A stretch of DNA of 64,000 nucleotides from Hemicentrotus pulcherrimus (GCA_003118195.1 BEXV01000293.1:142975-206974), one strand, 5' to 3'; positions 11,945-25,252 are shown, counted from the stretch's first letter. Numbers and translations are program-made. The notes: a model not told the origin generated them from the letters alone.

Positions 11945-12810
11945 NNNNNNNNNNNNNNNNNNNNNNNNNNNNNNNNNNNNNNNNNNNNNNNNNNNNNNNN
12001 NNNNNNNNNNNNNNNNNNNNNNNNNNNNNNNNNNNNNNNNNNNNNNNNNNNNNNNNNNNNNNNNNNNNNNNNNNNNNNNNNNNNNNNNNNNNNNNNNNNN
12101 NNNNNNNNNNNNNNNNNNNNNNNNNNNNNNNNNNNNNNNNNNNNNNNNNNNNNNNNNNNNNNNNNNNNNNNNNNNNNNNNNNNNNNNNNNNNNNNNNNNN
12201 NNNNNNNNNNNNNNNNNNNNNNNNNNNNNNNNNNNNNNNNNNNNNNNNNNNNNNNNNNNNNNNNNNNNNNNNNNNNNNNNNNNNNNNNNNNNNNNNNNNN
12301 NNNNNNNNNNNNNNNNNNNNNNNNNNNNNNNNNNNNNNNNNNNNNNNNNNNNNNNNNNNNNNNNNNNNNNNNNNNNNNNNNNNNNNNNNNNNNNNNNNNN
12401 NNNNNNNNNNNNNNNNNNNNNNNNNNNNNNNNNNNNNNNNNNNNNNNNNNNNNNNNNNNNNNNNNNNNNNNNNNNNNNNNNNNNNNNNNNNNNNNNNNNN
12501 NNNNNNNNNNNNNNNNNNNNNNNNNNNNNNNNNNNNNNNNNNNNNNNNNNNNNNNNNNNNNNNNNNNNNNNNNNNNNNNNNNNNNNNNNNNNNNNNNNNN
12601 NNNNNNNNNNNNNNNNNNNNNNNNNNNNNNNNNNNNNNNNNNNNNNNNNNNNNNNNNNNNNNNNNNNNNNNNNNNNNNNNNNNNNNNNNNNNNNNNNNNN
12701 NNNNNNNNNNNNNNNNNNNNNNNNNNNNNNNNNNNNNNNNNNNNNNNNNNNNNNNNNNNNNNNNNNNNNNNNNNNNNNNNNNNNNNNNNNNNNNNNNNNN
12801 NNNNNNNNNN
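11945..12810. other. Assembly gap (866 Ns)
   Basis: Unsequenced. Any open frame called across it is meaningless. Confidence 1.
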
Positions 12811-13389
12811 GAAATATGTAGGAGGAACCAAAATTATTTCAATATCGTAGCTCTTGACAGACTTTTCAATTCTTCAATCTCCCCTTTCTTTTGCATGGCC
12901 TAATTCCACAATGCGCACTCTAATTATGTCACATGATTGTTTTGTTGGTGGCAGAAATACTATTTCAAAAGCAATATTTCTGTATAAATTGATTCTAAAG
13001 AGATCAGAAACTGGTGGGTGTTAGCTTCAGTGATACGGTAGCATGAACCATGATTATTGACGTATTTTCTTCTGCCGCTGCCATCTCAATTTTTTTTTGT
13101 GGTAGTCAGACTGGCGATTGACAAAATAGCTTCTCATGTATGGAAGGTAAGAATAAAAAGCGTTTTGCATCAGGAGAATCAATATATTGAAGGAGTTCAC
13201 TGATCGGAGTGGGGAAAGAGTCTGATAAAATGTCCACTATTCGCGAACCTTTGTTTTGCATGTATTTCTTGCAATATATATTTCCAAATCAGTTTGTAAT
13301 TGAATAAAAAATGATTCGTTTGCACTCTTTGGTCCACATGTATTTCTTGTAATATACTATAACTAATTAGCATCCAAGTTATTCCCTAA
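12811..13389. other. Intergenic sequence, nothing recognised
   Basis: AT-rich with a diverged internal word repetition (GCATGTATTTCTTGCAATATA near 13258 and ACATGTATTTCTTGTAATATA near 13336). No gene is supported. Confidence 0.5.
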
Positions 13390-13665
13390 TTATGGGATCA
13401 TTATTACTTTAAAAAAATAACAACTTTGGGGAATATCAAATATCACTTCTCTCTCAATGCAACTAGTAAATACATTTTTCTCGTGTGCGGTTAGCAACTG
13501 TGGATTAAGCTCCTTTATTGGATTTTTATTCCCTTTTTCAATATCCTTTTGAGGAATATAAAAAATAACTTCATTATCAATGCGACTAACAAATGAACTT
13601 TTCTCGTGTGCGGTTAGCAACGGAGGATCGAAATCGATACAAATATGATCAAAGTATCAGAATTG
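13390..13665 (-). other. Unidentified open frame with in-frame 41-residue tandem repeat
   Basis: Reading the minus strand from about 13665 down to 13390, an open frame contains LLTAHEKSSFVSRIDNEVIF... followed 123 nt later by LLTAHEKNVFTSCIEREVIF.... Each unit ends in IPQ. The repeat length is an exact multiple of three and conserved positions (LLTAHEK, F-S-I, EVIF-IP-Q) line up. No ATG opens the frame, so it would have to be an internal exon or an eroded one. I see no clear acceptor, and I do not recognise the family. It could be a decayed repeat-containing coding sequence or a chance in-frame duplication. Confidence 0.3.
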
Positions 13666-14587
13666 CAATATTTTAGTATAAGCCGATTCAATTCAGCTCC
13701 CACAGAAACAGAACAATAACGGAATTATCCCTTTAGTAAATGTATTGCGTGTTCCCCGATGTTCAAAGGATTTTGTGAATTTGTCTTTTCCCCGAGCGTA
13801 TAGCTAATTCTAGATGACCCTGGAATTTGTTTAAAGGGAAAGTAAAATGACGGCATGTGACTGGTATCCTCCATGGGATTTTAATCGGATTAATATCCGA
13901 AGTATAACATCATCTAAATAATCAACCATTTCAATTGAGCCAATCATTGTAAAACGGTATGAAATTCAAGGAAGACATCTGCAGAAAATGTCCGCTGTTT
14001 TGGATACCCAGATTTAGATAATACATTTTGGTTTTTGAAGTGACAAATTGAAGCATACAGTTCGATGAATGCATTTTAGAACTTAAAAACGACGGTATGT
14101 ATTAAAGAAACCAATTTGATAACAGTTGAGTTGAAATGAAAAATTGCCTGATTCAAACTCTCAATGAAAAATAGGACCCCGAAATGGACTATTAATACCC
14201 ATTTAATCCAGACGAACGTCCTTCCTGAATTTGTATCCATTATTTCTAGAGGGTTAACTTTAGTTTGATCTGATTGCGCGGGCATGTTCAAGGAAAGAAC
14301 CGTTTACTTGTAACATTTAATAAACATCCAGGTTATCCAGGCCTGAAAACAGATCATGTGTGAAATGTGCCGACCACGGTACAGTAACCGTGTAACATAG
14401 ATTACCTTTTACACCTACTGTGTTATGCCAGAATTAATTTGGCAATGTGCATTTAATGATTAACGTGAACCAATTACCAAAATGTATTGTGTTACCTATG
14501 TCAGTAGTTCCGTTTCGTAATTTAAAAACAAAGAAACACAGGGAAAATGACGACTTAAAACATCGATTAATATAAGACATTAACACG

Positions 14588-14622
14588 TACACACACACAC
14601 ACACACACACACCCACACACAC
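14588..14622. repeat. (AC)n microsatellite
   Basis: AC dinucleotide run with one CC interruption. Confidence 0.95.
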
Positions 14623-14963
14623 GCAAATATATCGGGTAATGAATATGCGCATATCGCCATTTGCGGCCTCTGTTGTACACAAGAGTAACTGCTGATATCT
14701 TACATTTGTGTATGTGCTCAAATAATAATACTTCATTCTTGCTAACCTTTAGTCGGCGAAATAAAATAAGCGCGGGTAAAGTTTTCCCAAAGCTAATCAA
14801 AATTCAATGTAATAAAAATACATCTATTCGTTCAAAGCACGTGACCTCACTTACCGACAATCCACGTACCCAACCGATAACAAGAGGTCGTGATCGCTAC
14901 CCGATACTTCGATTAGCAAGATGAATATAAATCAGAAGACTAAATTTGGGGTTTCTAAATGAG

Positions 14964-14988
14964 CTGTGTGTGTGTGTGTTTTTTTTTG
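14964..14988. repeat. (GT)n followed by T-run
   Basis: Seven to eight GT units continue into a T-run of about nine. Confidence 0.85.
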
Positions 14989-15120
14989 TCGACGTTTTTT
15001 CCGTCTTTTTTTTTCCTTCTCATTTGTCTTCTTGGCGACACATTGCTGTGTTAACATCATTGATTATTTTAGAGTACATTTATATATTATCAAATTGAAA
15101 GAGTCTTTCTGTAACGTTAC

Positions 15121-15170
15121 ATCGAATGGGCTACCCTGTCAAAAGATTAGAAATAAATAAATAAATTAAT
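15121..15170 (+). mobile_element. Possible non-LTR 3' end with (AAAT)n tail, second copy
   Basis: GGGCTACCCTGTCAAAAG followed by (AAAT)n mirrors the arrangement at 6660-6739. The shared motif-plus-tail layout at two sites supports a retroposon origin. No coding relic precedes it. Confidence 0.4.
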
Positions 15171-17103
15171 TAGTACAAAAATTATATAATTTTTTAAATA
15201 AAAATAAAAAACTACAACGGTCCTTTTGTTTCTTTGCCTGCGATTTGAAGATGTTTGAAATACGTTATATTTCCATCTACCGATTACTGTACCCTTTGAT
15301 GTGTTGCGGCAACAGGTTGCAAAATACTAAACGAGTTGACCATCTGATGTTACCCACATCATCAGTTTCGGATTTAAAATTGATTTTGATTGGCGGTTGC
15401 TTGGTAGATTTACGTCGAAATTATTTTCACGCGACAACAAGTAGTGCATTTTAATCTACCAAAGGCCTCAGATGATTTTGCCAGAACTCTGTGCAGTAGT
15501 GCAAATCTGCAATTCAGTCCATCTCATATATATGCGTCATTAGTTCTTTAATTCGACTCTCAGTGAACCAATATGCACTGTCCAGGCAGAAATCATTTTA
15601 TATCCCATTGGTATGATATGACACTCCTGAAACGTAGCATGTATATTCTGATTCTGGTTGGATGTTGTCGTTTCCTGTATAAAAGCCTTTAAAAGTATTT
15701 GCTTTTTTGCATAACCCATCATTACAGGATTTATACGTTTCTCACCGAAATCCGAATTCCACAATGACTTTGGAATACAAATAAAACCATCGCAAAGACT
15801 TTCAAGGACTCAACGTATTACTATCAATACCCTAGATAGAAATCATGTTCGAATATCATACTATATCATGGTAGTGTTTACACATTTCAATAGGTGACGC
15901 AAGAGACCATTGAAGTTTCCTGACTGCATTTGTAATCTTTTGAAATTTCATTCAAATATTCTTTTTCTCGAGCATTTAGCGCACGTCACGTACGATTCGT
16001 GGGGAATGCATCCTCTGCAAGTTATGGAACCCAGGAGTAAATCTTTCTGTGCTGGAGTAACGTATAATTTTATATCGCACATGGCACCTGCATGTAAAAA
16101 TAATTTGATTAGCAATACATGCATTTATATTTAGTTGATTCTATCAAAGTAATACTTAGAATATGCTTTCTTAGATAGATTTGGAGAAAATCGAAGATTT
16201 TTAGCGGGACTTTTTTTTTTGGTTTTGTTTAATATTTAATACAATCGTATAATTAAGAGAAACAGAAATGTAAAGAACTAAAATAGAAACTCGTCTTATT
16301 TCAGAATAAACAATGCGTGTGACATTAGGTTAAGTAGAAATATCAAATATCATCCTAAATGTCCTACAACATTTCTACCCAACAATTGTGGAAGCCTTGA
16401 AAACTGCAGGGTAGATAAAAACATTATTCATGCTTTTGTAAGATCTCGACCCAAGCACTCCCCTCGGCACAATAAGAGTCAATCGCTATGAATTGATGAT
16501 TGAGATAACCAGTTCGTCAAAGTTCAGTGCATTTTATTTTGTCATACCAATGTCTTTGAGGGGCACCCAAGGAGAGAATCCCGTCAAAAAGTCAGATTCT
16601 AGGAAACATGTAGGAAGGATACAGGTGTAAAAACAATAACCGGGAACGGTTTCGATATTTCCTCTGGGACGAAACGAGATTTCTGTATAAAGCTATGATG
16701 GGTTGTCACTGTACTCGTTTAGTTTGATATATATTATATATATCTTTCTATCTGTTTCTCCACCCCTCCCTTTAAACGTGCATACTCTCGTTCTGTCTTT
16801 CCCCCGTTAATAGTTTTGAATTTTTAACACATATCTTTCCTGCTCTTCCAAATATTGCCTTTTTTTTTTTTGATGCTTTGATAAATGATGAATCGAGATT
16901 TCTAAAAATGCGTCCATCTTGGGAGACTCATGAGATGTCGGTTTGAGAAGCTTTGCTTTCCAGGAAGAATTATACCCATCAGAATGATTCAGAAAAATGT
17001 AGCCCACGCTCGCCACGGGAGATAGAACCTTCAATTGTTTGTACAATGCATCTTCGATCAACCAAAAACTGACGGGGGTAAATATTAAACCTTCAAATGC
17101 CGT

Positions 17104-17127
17104 GTTTTCGCTCCTGTTTTCGCTCCT
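17104..17127. repeat. 12-bp tandem duplication
   Basis: TTTTCGCTCCTG is repeated twice head to tail. Confidence 0.85.
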
Positions 17128-17640
17128 GTCCCGGTTACCTCCTTTGAATACGGATAGGTATCACATTTTGTTTGGAATTCACTCAGGATTGTAGGAACTG
17201 TCGGGAGATCAAAAGATATTCAGTGATTGTCAACATAAAAAAAGAACCAAGAGCTTTGGCAATATAAAATACTTGACGCCTTGTGCATGGGGTGCATCCA
17301 TCTTCATTTGAGTCATATCGTATGGCTGGTTTTGCTTCTTCTGTAAGGAAATGCACCATGTCGACCGTGATGTGCTAGTTCGCAATGTACCATTCTGAAG
17401 TGAAATAAAGAAAAGAAAAGGAAACGAAGGGAAACATGTATTAATAATAGACACAAAATGACATATTGAATAGTAGTTTTGAAAAATTAAAGAAAATGGA
17501 TAATGCCTCTACTGTTGCTTCTACTGCTACTACCACTGCTGTTACCATTTTTTGCTACTACTAGGTATAGCACACCAAAAATAATTACAACAAACACATG
17601 TTATTTGATAGTTGCAACTGGTCGAGCTTTATGGAAGCTT

Positions 17641-17658
17641 AAAAAAAAAAAAAAAAAA
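17641..17658. repeat. A18 homopolymer
   Basis: Eighteen As without a recognisable retroposon body upstream. Confidence 0.9.
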
Positions 17659-20194
17659 CAGAATTGAAATCGGTCAATGCGTTGTGATTTTATAACATTT
17701 TTTTGATATCGCAAAATTCCCCCAAAACCTGCCAGAAATGGCCAAATTGTCAAAATGGCATAATTCGACAAAGTTGACAACTCAATTCATCACTTTCTCG
17801 GACACAAATAATAAATAAAATTATCAGACACTAAAATATCATATTTGTGGTAAAAAATAGAAAGAAGAAAATTCATATATCTATTACCGTTTTGAAAACA
17901 GAAGCCAACAAAATGAGTCATTTTTGCCATTTTTGCGAATCTGCAGATATAAAAAAAGATGTGAAAATAACTAAGTCCGCCTAATTAATTTGCGCATATG
18001 TAATCAAAATTAAAACCGAACACGATACATCAGTGAAACCTATGTATATCAGACAGGTATGTAAATATATGTCATTTAATAAAATCATGAATATTCATCA
18101 AATATGCAAATTAGGTCATTTCAGCTAATTACATATTCGCGCACTTATAATGCAAATTAGGAAAGTCAAACTGTTCAATTTGGGGGCATTTTTTAAATCA
18201 TATAATCATAGATCATATTTACACCAAACATTCCTGATATTGTTTGCAATGCCAATACAATATGGCGATGTAAATTACTTGGATCACCGTCACAGCTATT
18301 TCCTCATGTGTTTCAAAAATTATTCAGAAAGACCGATCATATGATAAGAATTTGTAGACTTACAGCTACATCACAGTATATGTTTCTTTAAAAAAAAAAT
18401 GTTTAGATTTTAGGATTTATGACGATTTTCGAGAAACCATTCAACAGGCCACAACATTCCACAATGAGAAAAACAAAGTTTGGTGATCCCCGTACAGTTG
18501 TGGCTACCTTGAGTGTAAATAACAAATTGATTCAATGAGTGAAGCACATGAGGATATTGCATTTTTGTAAGGGAGTTTTATACATTGAGGTGCATTTTTT
18601 CACCACGCAGAATAGCAGCGCGAGTCAATGGGCGATCAGCGGGCCATGTCACACATGGCTGAACAGACAATATTCTAATTCGATAATTAACATATTTCCC
18701 ACATGCCTATAACAATGAAACTAAACAGAATTGCAGTAAAAGGTATGCTTGAAATTAATGTGAAATGAAAATTTAAAAATATTGTTTAGTTTGTTTTAAT
18801 ACATTTACAAAAACTGATATTTCTACCAACTGACTGCTGTTGTGTGTGTGTGTTCGGGGGCAGACTGTGTGACAGTGTGATCACCCTACTACTACATTAT
18901 GAATAACTTGTGGGCGACGTTATAGTATTTTCTATCGGGAATTATTAGATCAAGTAACAACAATAACAACTACTACTTCAAATGCAAACATGTAACCGAA
19001 AAATTCTTCACAATTCCAAATTTTCACTGACATGGTTACCGTTTTACTACGGTATTCTCTCACATTAATTGTTTTAAAGAGAAGGTTCATTGAAATTTGA
19101 AAAACATAGGTAAATTACACCTCTTAAAATAGCTGAGAAGCTTAATAAAATGGGTAGAGTATTTGTTAAGCACTCATTAGTGTGAGAAATACAAAATATG
19201 TACTTTTGATACAATCTCCAGAACCCACTCACAAATTGAAATGACGGCGATAAAAAAACACACATGCGATAGTATGATTTCACTGAATGAACTACCCTAC
19301 ATCACACATTCAGGACAAAGTAAGATGCCTATTGCAACTTTTATATATGGGTTTAACGCTGTTTGTATATTCACCGCCATTGGCGATATCTTATTTATTT
19401 TGGAACTTTAAATGAGATACTTTAAATAAGTAATATTTTCTACAAATATTTGTTTGATTTTCATGTTATTTCCGTTCGAGAGAAAACCGATATCAGCCCG
19501 GTTCGCAATTCCCGGCTAGCTCGATCGCACACCAGGTTGGTTGGCTAGGCCTATCATATGACAAGCCAGCTATTGTACGTGCGCTACAGGCAGGTAATAC
19601 AGTGCGTCCCGGAAAGAATAGCGATGCTTATTATAACTTGATCACAACTATAATCAATAAATGACACAAATTTGTAAAGCTAAGATACCCCTCTTTCATT
19701 TTATGCTGCACATATGATGCATATTTCAATGAGTGATTAAACAAAATTGAAGGAAGGAAACCAAAAACTAATTTTGCCTTTGGTATCTGCATTTTAAAGA
19801 CAAAATCAAGTCTTTCGTTTTCTTTTTGCATGGCTAATCGTCAACAAAACGGATTAATGTCTTTTGTCAACTCTGTTTGTTGCTCGTTTAACCAAATTAT
19901 GGAAATGCAAGTATTACAAAAATGTGATAGTCCTGGCCCATTTTTCCTGATTGAGGTGTCGTATGAAAGGGCAGAAAATTACCTTTCTAGAAATGTGAAT
20001 TTCCTCAAAACTCAAATCTAATATGTTTCCGTCCATATCGATATTTCCAGCGGATTTTAATAGAGCTAATATACATGTATAGAGTCGGCAATTAATGGGT
20101 ACGGCACTCAATGCGATTCAAGTGATTTGCACATGCACTACCATCGCGCGCCGTCGTCGATGAGTTCAGCAGAGCGGGCCAATGTTCAGTATTT
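17659..20194. other. Intergenic sequence, nothing coding recognised
   Basis: AT-rich, with octamer-like words at 18104 and 18150 (listed separately) and a short (GT)n at 18839-18853. No gene is supported. Confidence 0.5.
18104..18161 (+). promoter_or_regulatory. Pair of identical ATGCAAATTAGG octamer-like sites
   Basis: ATGCAAATTAGG occurs at 18104-18115 and again at 18150-18161. A related inverted word, CTAATTAATTTGCGCAT, lies near 17982. ATGCAAAT is the known POU-domain octamer site. Function here is only inference, and the words could equally belong to an unrecognised repeat. Confidence 0.25.
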
Positions 20195-20206
20195 AGTGAC
20201 GTCACT
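20195..20206. promoter_or_regulatory. Perfect 12-bp palindrome containing a full CRE
   Basis: AGTGACGTCACT contains TGACGTCA, the consensus cAMP-response element. It lies in a locally GC-rich patch (20140-20250). No gene start is recognised beside it, so its role is unknown. Confidence 0.3.
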
Positions 20207-22129
20207 GAAAATTCAGCTGTATTACGATCGTTTTCGGGGTCTCGAGTGGGTTTATTTTTTTTATCAATTTTAATCCACTTAAATAATTTTTGCTCGAACT
20301 TAGGAAGTTAAACAAGTGTGATATTCCTACTCAGTGTAAGTTTACGATTGCACTGGTACCAAATTCAGTAAAATTCAAAATAAATGAACCTCCACTATAA
20401 CACAGGGATCACCCTGTTTCAGTGGGTAATATAATGACAGAGGCTTCCCATGTGCTCTAGCAATATGCCTGAAAATACTTTAAAAAAGAGAACAACCGAT
20501 GTATCCAATTGTTATAAAAAGTGGTTGATATATAAAGTGGATGACGATGAATCACGGATTAGACTCTGCGCATTGTGGTACGGCCTTCACTTAACAGGCA
20601 ACTACTGTAGAAAAATAAAGCAAAAAAAACTTCACGGAGCGAGTCTCCGTCAACTTAATTCAAAAACTTGAAGGCGCAAAATGAAAAAGTTTCAAAGAAA
20701 TATCAAGCGATTACAAGCAAGGCATTCTCTACAGATCACAAGGGAGCGATGTCCACCTCAGGAAAAAAATCACAACACCTTTGAGATGTAAAAGTGAAAT
20801 AAACGTCAACATCAATTTCAACTTCTCCGCTATGATTTTTCCGAATATCTGCGTTTACTCACGTACTACTTCGTTTAACATTACATTACGAATCACCTTC
20901 TACTTGCTTGCGGGGTGTTTTGATAACGAGATTAAATTGCTTTTACCATTATTTATTTATAATTAATGCTACACCTTAGAGAGAGCTGACGGTCACACCT
21001 TAGAGGAAATTGCCTAACCTCCTCTTCAAAATGCTCAATTTAATTACTGACACTCTCGACCATCAATGCACCCATATATCGTAATTACAAATATAAAATT
21101 GGTCTGCAAGTTTGACGAAGAAATTGGAAAAGATTTGCTCGGGGCCTTCTGTATTCGGTAAATAAGTTTTAGGAGAAACTGCATTATTTTGTTTGGTGAT
21201 GGCCAGTGGTAAAGAGAAGGGACATTTGGGGAAGTTTGTCCATGTCTAGAGATGAGTTCCCACATTGAAGTTTTATTTATTCTAATCACGTTCGGTGTTC
21301 ACGTATGAGATCTGATTCGACTGATTTCACATCGCTTGGCAACGGCGTGTAAAGTCATGTCGTGTATATTATAAGCCATGCATTATAATCACATTTCTTA
21401 AGCAGCTTAATATCATCTCAATTTGCTGTCATTACGATGTGTATTTAATACAAAAAGACCGTCCATGAGAATTTGTCTTGATATCTGCATGTGAATTTTC
21501 AAAAGTACTGTACCTGTACCAAAACATTTTGATTATATTTTACAATGACAAAACTGACGATGTGAAAAGTTAAAATCTAACTTTTGAACCTGTTTCGTTG
21601 TGAATGCATGCTATTTTTTAATATATAAAGAGAAGGCATATCCCTTTCATAATTAGGAAATATATTTAGGAACTGCTTTTGAGTAGCAACCACCTTTTTT
21701 CCTAAATAACATTGCAGCCAACGATTTGTGAAAGGATTGTATTTGGTTCTTATTGTTCAAGAAATGTTGCATTATATCAATGAATTTTAAATCAATCTTT
21801 AAAAAGATTCGTGCGGATTGCTTCCCTTTAAAAACTTCTATTTAATCCCCTAAGATACAAAGTAAGAATCACTACTTGAATTTGTTCATCCATCAATGTT
21901 TTTGTCATTTGAAGTCATAGCACCAGAACCGCTAAATTCACAGCTTCCACAAATGCTGAACATAATTTGATGTCAAATCGAGTAATTTAAAATTAAGTTA
22001 GTAGAGCAGACCCTTCGAATGTCCGTTGCCGTTGAATCTTATGTTCTTCAAGAATGATTGATGTTTGTGCAACGTAATATGATCCTCCAGATACTATCTA
22101 AATTGAAATTACGCCTCCCCATCTCCTCA
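20207..22129. other. Intergenic sequence, nothing recognised
   Basis: No gene, RNA or clear repeat structure could be supported. Confidence 0.5.
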
Positions 22130-22168
22130 TCTCTCTCTCTCCCCCCTCTCTCTCTCCCCCTCTCTTCC
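22130..22168. repeat. (CT)n/C-rich microsatellite
   Basis: Alternating CT runs and C-tracts. Confidence 0.9.
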
Positions 22169-23468
22169 TTTCACTCTTCTGATCATGTTTTGCTTCATTA
22201 TAATTGGTAAGTCGTCTTCGACATATCACCTATTTGTTTTGTCAGGATTTTTTTTCTTCATTTTAATCTTATTTATCCAACACGTTCTACTAATTTGTCT
22301 TCAATTAGAATCACTTTAGCTCAAGTTGCATTTTCTGTATATAAATGCATTTATTTGTTATTCATGTGATTTTAAAAGGTTATTAATGGAAAATGTACCG
22401 AGTATATTAGACATTAAGTCAAATATGACCGAACCAAAACGTTCCGCATGTTAGCGTTCATTAATTAGAGTTCAATCAATAGCCAGTGAGAAACTCTTAC
22501 AAAATGGTATGGTGTTCTTAATGTATTTGCACTTTCATGAGAGATGTCATCGTTCGAAATTTAAACGAGTTAATGGATTGATGATAAACACATTAGTTGA
22601 GTAATTAATGCAAGAAGGATGAAAAAATGAAACTCTATCTAGCGTTTGATACGAAACATGATCGTGTGATAGCCCTTCACAATCGACGGCACACACTTTA
22701 TTTGCAGACCTTTTTGCCAAATCAAATATATGATAAATTGACATTCTGTTCCTTTCATCCTTCATGACTCGCATTTTCTTTTGGTTTAAGATACTTCTAG
22801 CAAGGAAATAATTTATCACGTGACTCAAATACCTGCCAGACGTATTTTTCAGATCAATTATTGCTCGTGACTGCCGCTTTCAATTGCACGTACTCTCATA
22901 AGAGTGATCGATGAGCTGAGATTAGGCGTGCGATGAAAATATTGTGACGCAAAGCAACACCATTAATCAACATAGTGTGATGATAAAATGATTTTTTAAT
23001 CTCACGGATATGATGAAAATCTGCCTTCCTTCCAACAATAATTGTAGAATTGGAGATGTTTGAATAAATTTCATTACTTCTACAGCCTGTTAAATTATCA
23101 ATACTAAACTTGATTTATCTGTCATCAAACGAGTCTTATACTACTCTACATGATAAATATATGGCAGTTTACATAATTCCACATACGTTTCTCACATTCT
23201 GACACTACAGGTAACGATCTAGCACGTACAAACATGAATAAATAAAAAATTACATACGCAGTTTCACCAAGTAGCAGGACATGCCTACATGCATGCGCTA
23301 AAGTTCGGATTCGGGTACGTAATGTCAGTCATCACTTGCCTTTTCGCTAGATGTCTTACTGTCCTAAAATAAAGGAACAAGTGGGACTGAGTATTTTTTT
23401 GTACATGGACAGATAGAAAAATTTGTATTTAAAAGTGAGATATATATTGCAGAGGTGGAGGGTGCGCG
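22169..23468. other. Intergenic sequence, nothing recognised
   Basis: No supported gene. A 93-codon minus-strand frame (22547-22828) has no recognisable domain. Confidence 0.5.
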
Positions 23469-23538
23469 AAAGAGAGAGAGAAAGAGAAGGTGAGAGAGAA
23501 AGAGTGAGTGGGAGAGAGAAAGAGAGGGGGTGGGAGGG
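23469..23538. repeat. (GA)n-rich microsatellite
   Basis: Imperfect GA repeat. Produces Leu/Ser-rich spurious frames on the minus strand. Confidence 0.9.
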
Positions 23539-23760
23539 AAGAGGTTGAGGAAATAGTTGTACGACAAAGTGCCTGCTACAGGCAGAACCTTGAACAGAGT
23601 TACAGAGAGTGGTGAAATAAAAAGATGGGTTGGGCAGATGTTACCCATTGGGGATGACGGAGAGATACACTACAGGATGGATTGATGTGAGCATTGTAAA
23701 ACATGGGAAGAAGATTTGAGAAAGAAATAAATTAAAAAGTGAGATATTAACTAAAGACAG

Positions 23761-23810
23761 GTGCGTGTATGTGAGTGTGTGCGTGTGGGTGCGCGCGCGT
23801 GTGTGTACAC
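23761..23810. repeat. (GT/GC)n microsatellite
   Basis: GT run with a (GC)n core GCGCGCGC. Confidence 0.9.
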
Positions 23811-23910
23811 GTACCCATCTTGGAAAACGCGAACACACATAATTATTATAGGACCTTCATATCGAGGACAGACAGCGAAGCGCGGACGTCGGTGCCCGCG
23901 CATGTGTGTA

Positions 23911-23960
23911 TGTGAGAGAGAGAGAGAGAGAGAGGGAGAGAAAGAGAGAGAGAGAGAGAG
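23911..23960. repeat. (GA)n microsatellite
   Basis: GA run with a GGGAGAGAAA interruption. Confidence 0.9.
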
Positions 23961-25229
23961 GATGGGGAGGGGCGAAGTGAGAGAGATATAGCATAATTGG
24001 GTATATACCTCATAGAAAAAGAGGAGGTGGAGGGGGTTCTAGACACAGTGGTAGGCAGGCATGAGTGTTCCGATTTCGTTAATGTGTTCCTTCATAGACC
24101 AATTATTTTGTTTTTAAGGATAGGGCATCTGTTAAGTCCAGCTGTTACCATTGAACCGAAAAAAACAATATATGGAACAAATTTACATGGTCAGTTTACA
24201 TTTATGGAAATATGTAAATATCTGTTACCAATTTCCTTTGGTAACTTAACCAATAAAGAAGTAGAACAGATCGAAGGTACAGCATGTTAGCTGTTAGTGC
24301 ACTCAGCTGATGATGATTTCCGTATCAAGTATCGTCGATAAAATAAACACATTTATGCCATACTTTAACTGAAGTAAACACCTAGAATCAATACTATTGT
24401 CAAAAATTAATTTAATGAAATCAATATTGTTGCACTTCAAATCTTGTTCTCGTCGTATTTTCCTAGTAAACCAACACCAAGTAAAAAAGTTATGACGATG
24501 CTTTTTGTGACATAGAGGTTTCAACTTTGCTTTCTATCGCGATTTCATTTTGTAAAGTTATTACTTTAAAAAACATCACCCACTACTTCACAAATTTACG
24601 TTATGAAAACTGCAGTGAATTATTCAAACAGAATTCCCTCAGCGACGTTAAGATTTGTAACATGCAAATTACAAATTAAAAGGAACCCCACATGTAGTGC
24701 ATCACTCATTATATCTTCTTTTTTCTTCTTCTTGACATTGAATGTATAATGTATTAAAATGCATAATGTTAATAATCAATTCTTCATTTTGGTCTAAATT
24801 TACTGCAGCAACATTCTTTAATTGATTTTAGGGGGAGGGTTACATAAATGCATACTGCATGAAATGTGTATTTGCTGTCTCCATCGCCCGTTCTGATTAA
24901 ACATCTTGTTTTATTAATATACAGTCGTTCAATATACCATTTAAAATCATAATAACACCATTTACCTTGATGAGGCAGACATAATTTGGATATACTCCTT
25001 GGATTACTTGCAAAGCCAACATGACTTGTCATTTTCATTACAATGAAAAGGCTCATAAACTCCTCCAATTTTCCTTTCAAATGTTTAACGGGCCATCGTT
25101 GATCCAGCTATTCTTCTTCATTTATTTTTTCATCAAATGAATAAGCATTTACGAATGGACGAAAATAATATGAATTTAGGTTGTGATTGGTGCTGTTACA
25201 TGAACTAATTTCTTTCATTTTCATCTATT
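23961..25229. other. Intergenic sequence, nothing recognised
   Basis: No supported gene. Overlapping 66-98-codon frames on both strands have no domain signatures. Confidence 0.5.
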
Positions 25230-25252
25230 CTCTTCTCTCTCTCTCTCTCTCT
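25230..25252. repeat. (CT)n microsatellite
   Basis: CT run about 1.1 kb upstream of the receptor exon. Confidence 0.9.

Larger units (their letters stand above)
13666..17100. other. Intergenic sequence with microsatellites and a retroposon tail
   Basis: Apart from the (AC)n at 14588, (GT)n at 14964 and the tail at 15121, I see no gene. Frames of 64-87 codons overlap each other on opposite strands and lack recognisable domains or splice sites. Confidence 0.5.

Noticed and set aside
11851..12850. 300+ codon open frames across the N run
   Set aside because: They consist of unknown bases. Only the short flanks are real sequence.
23364..24046. Ser/Leu- or Arg/Glu-rich frames of 65-94 codons
   Set aside because: They are translations of GA/CT and GT microsatellites.
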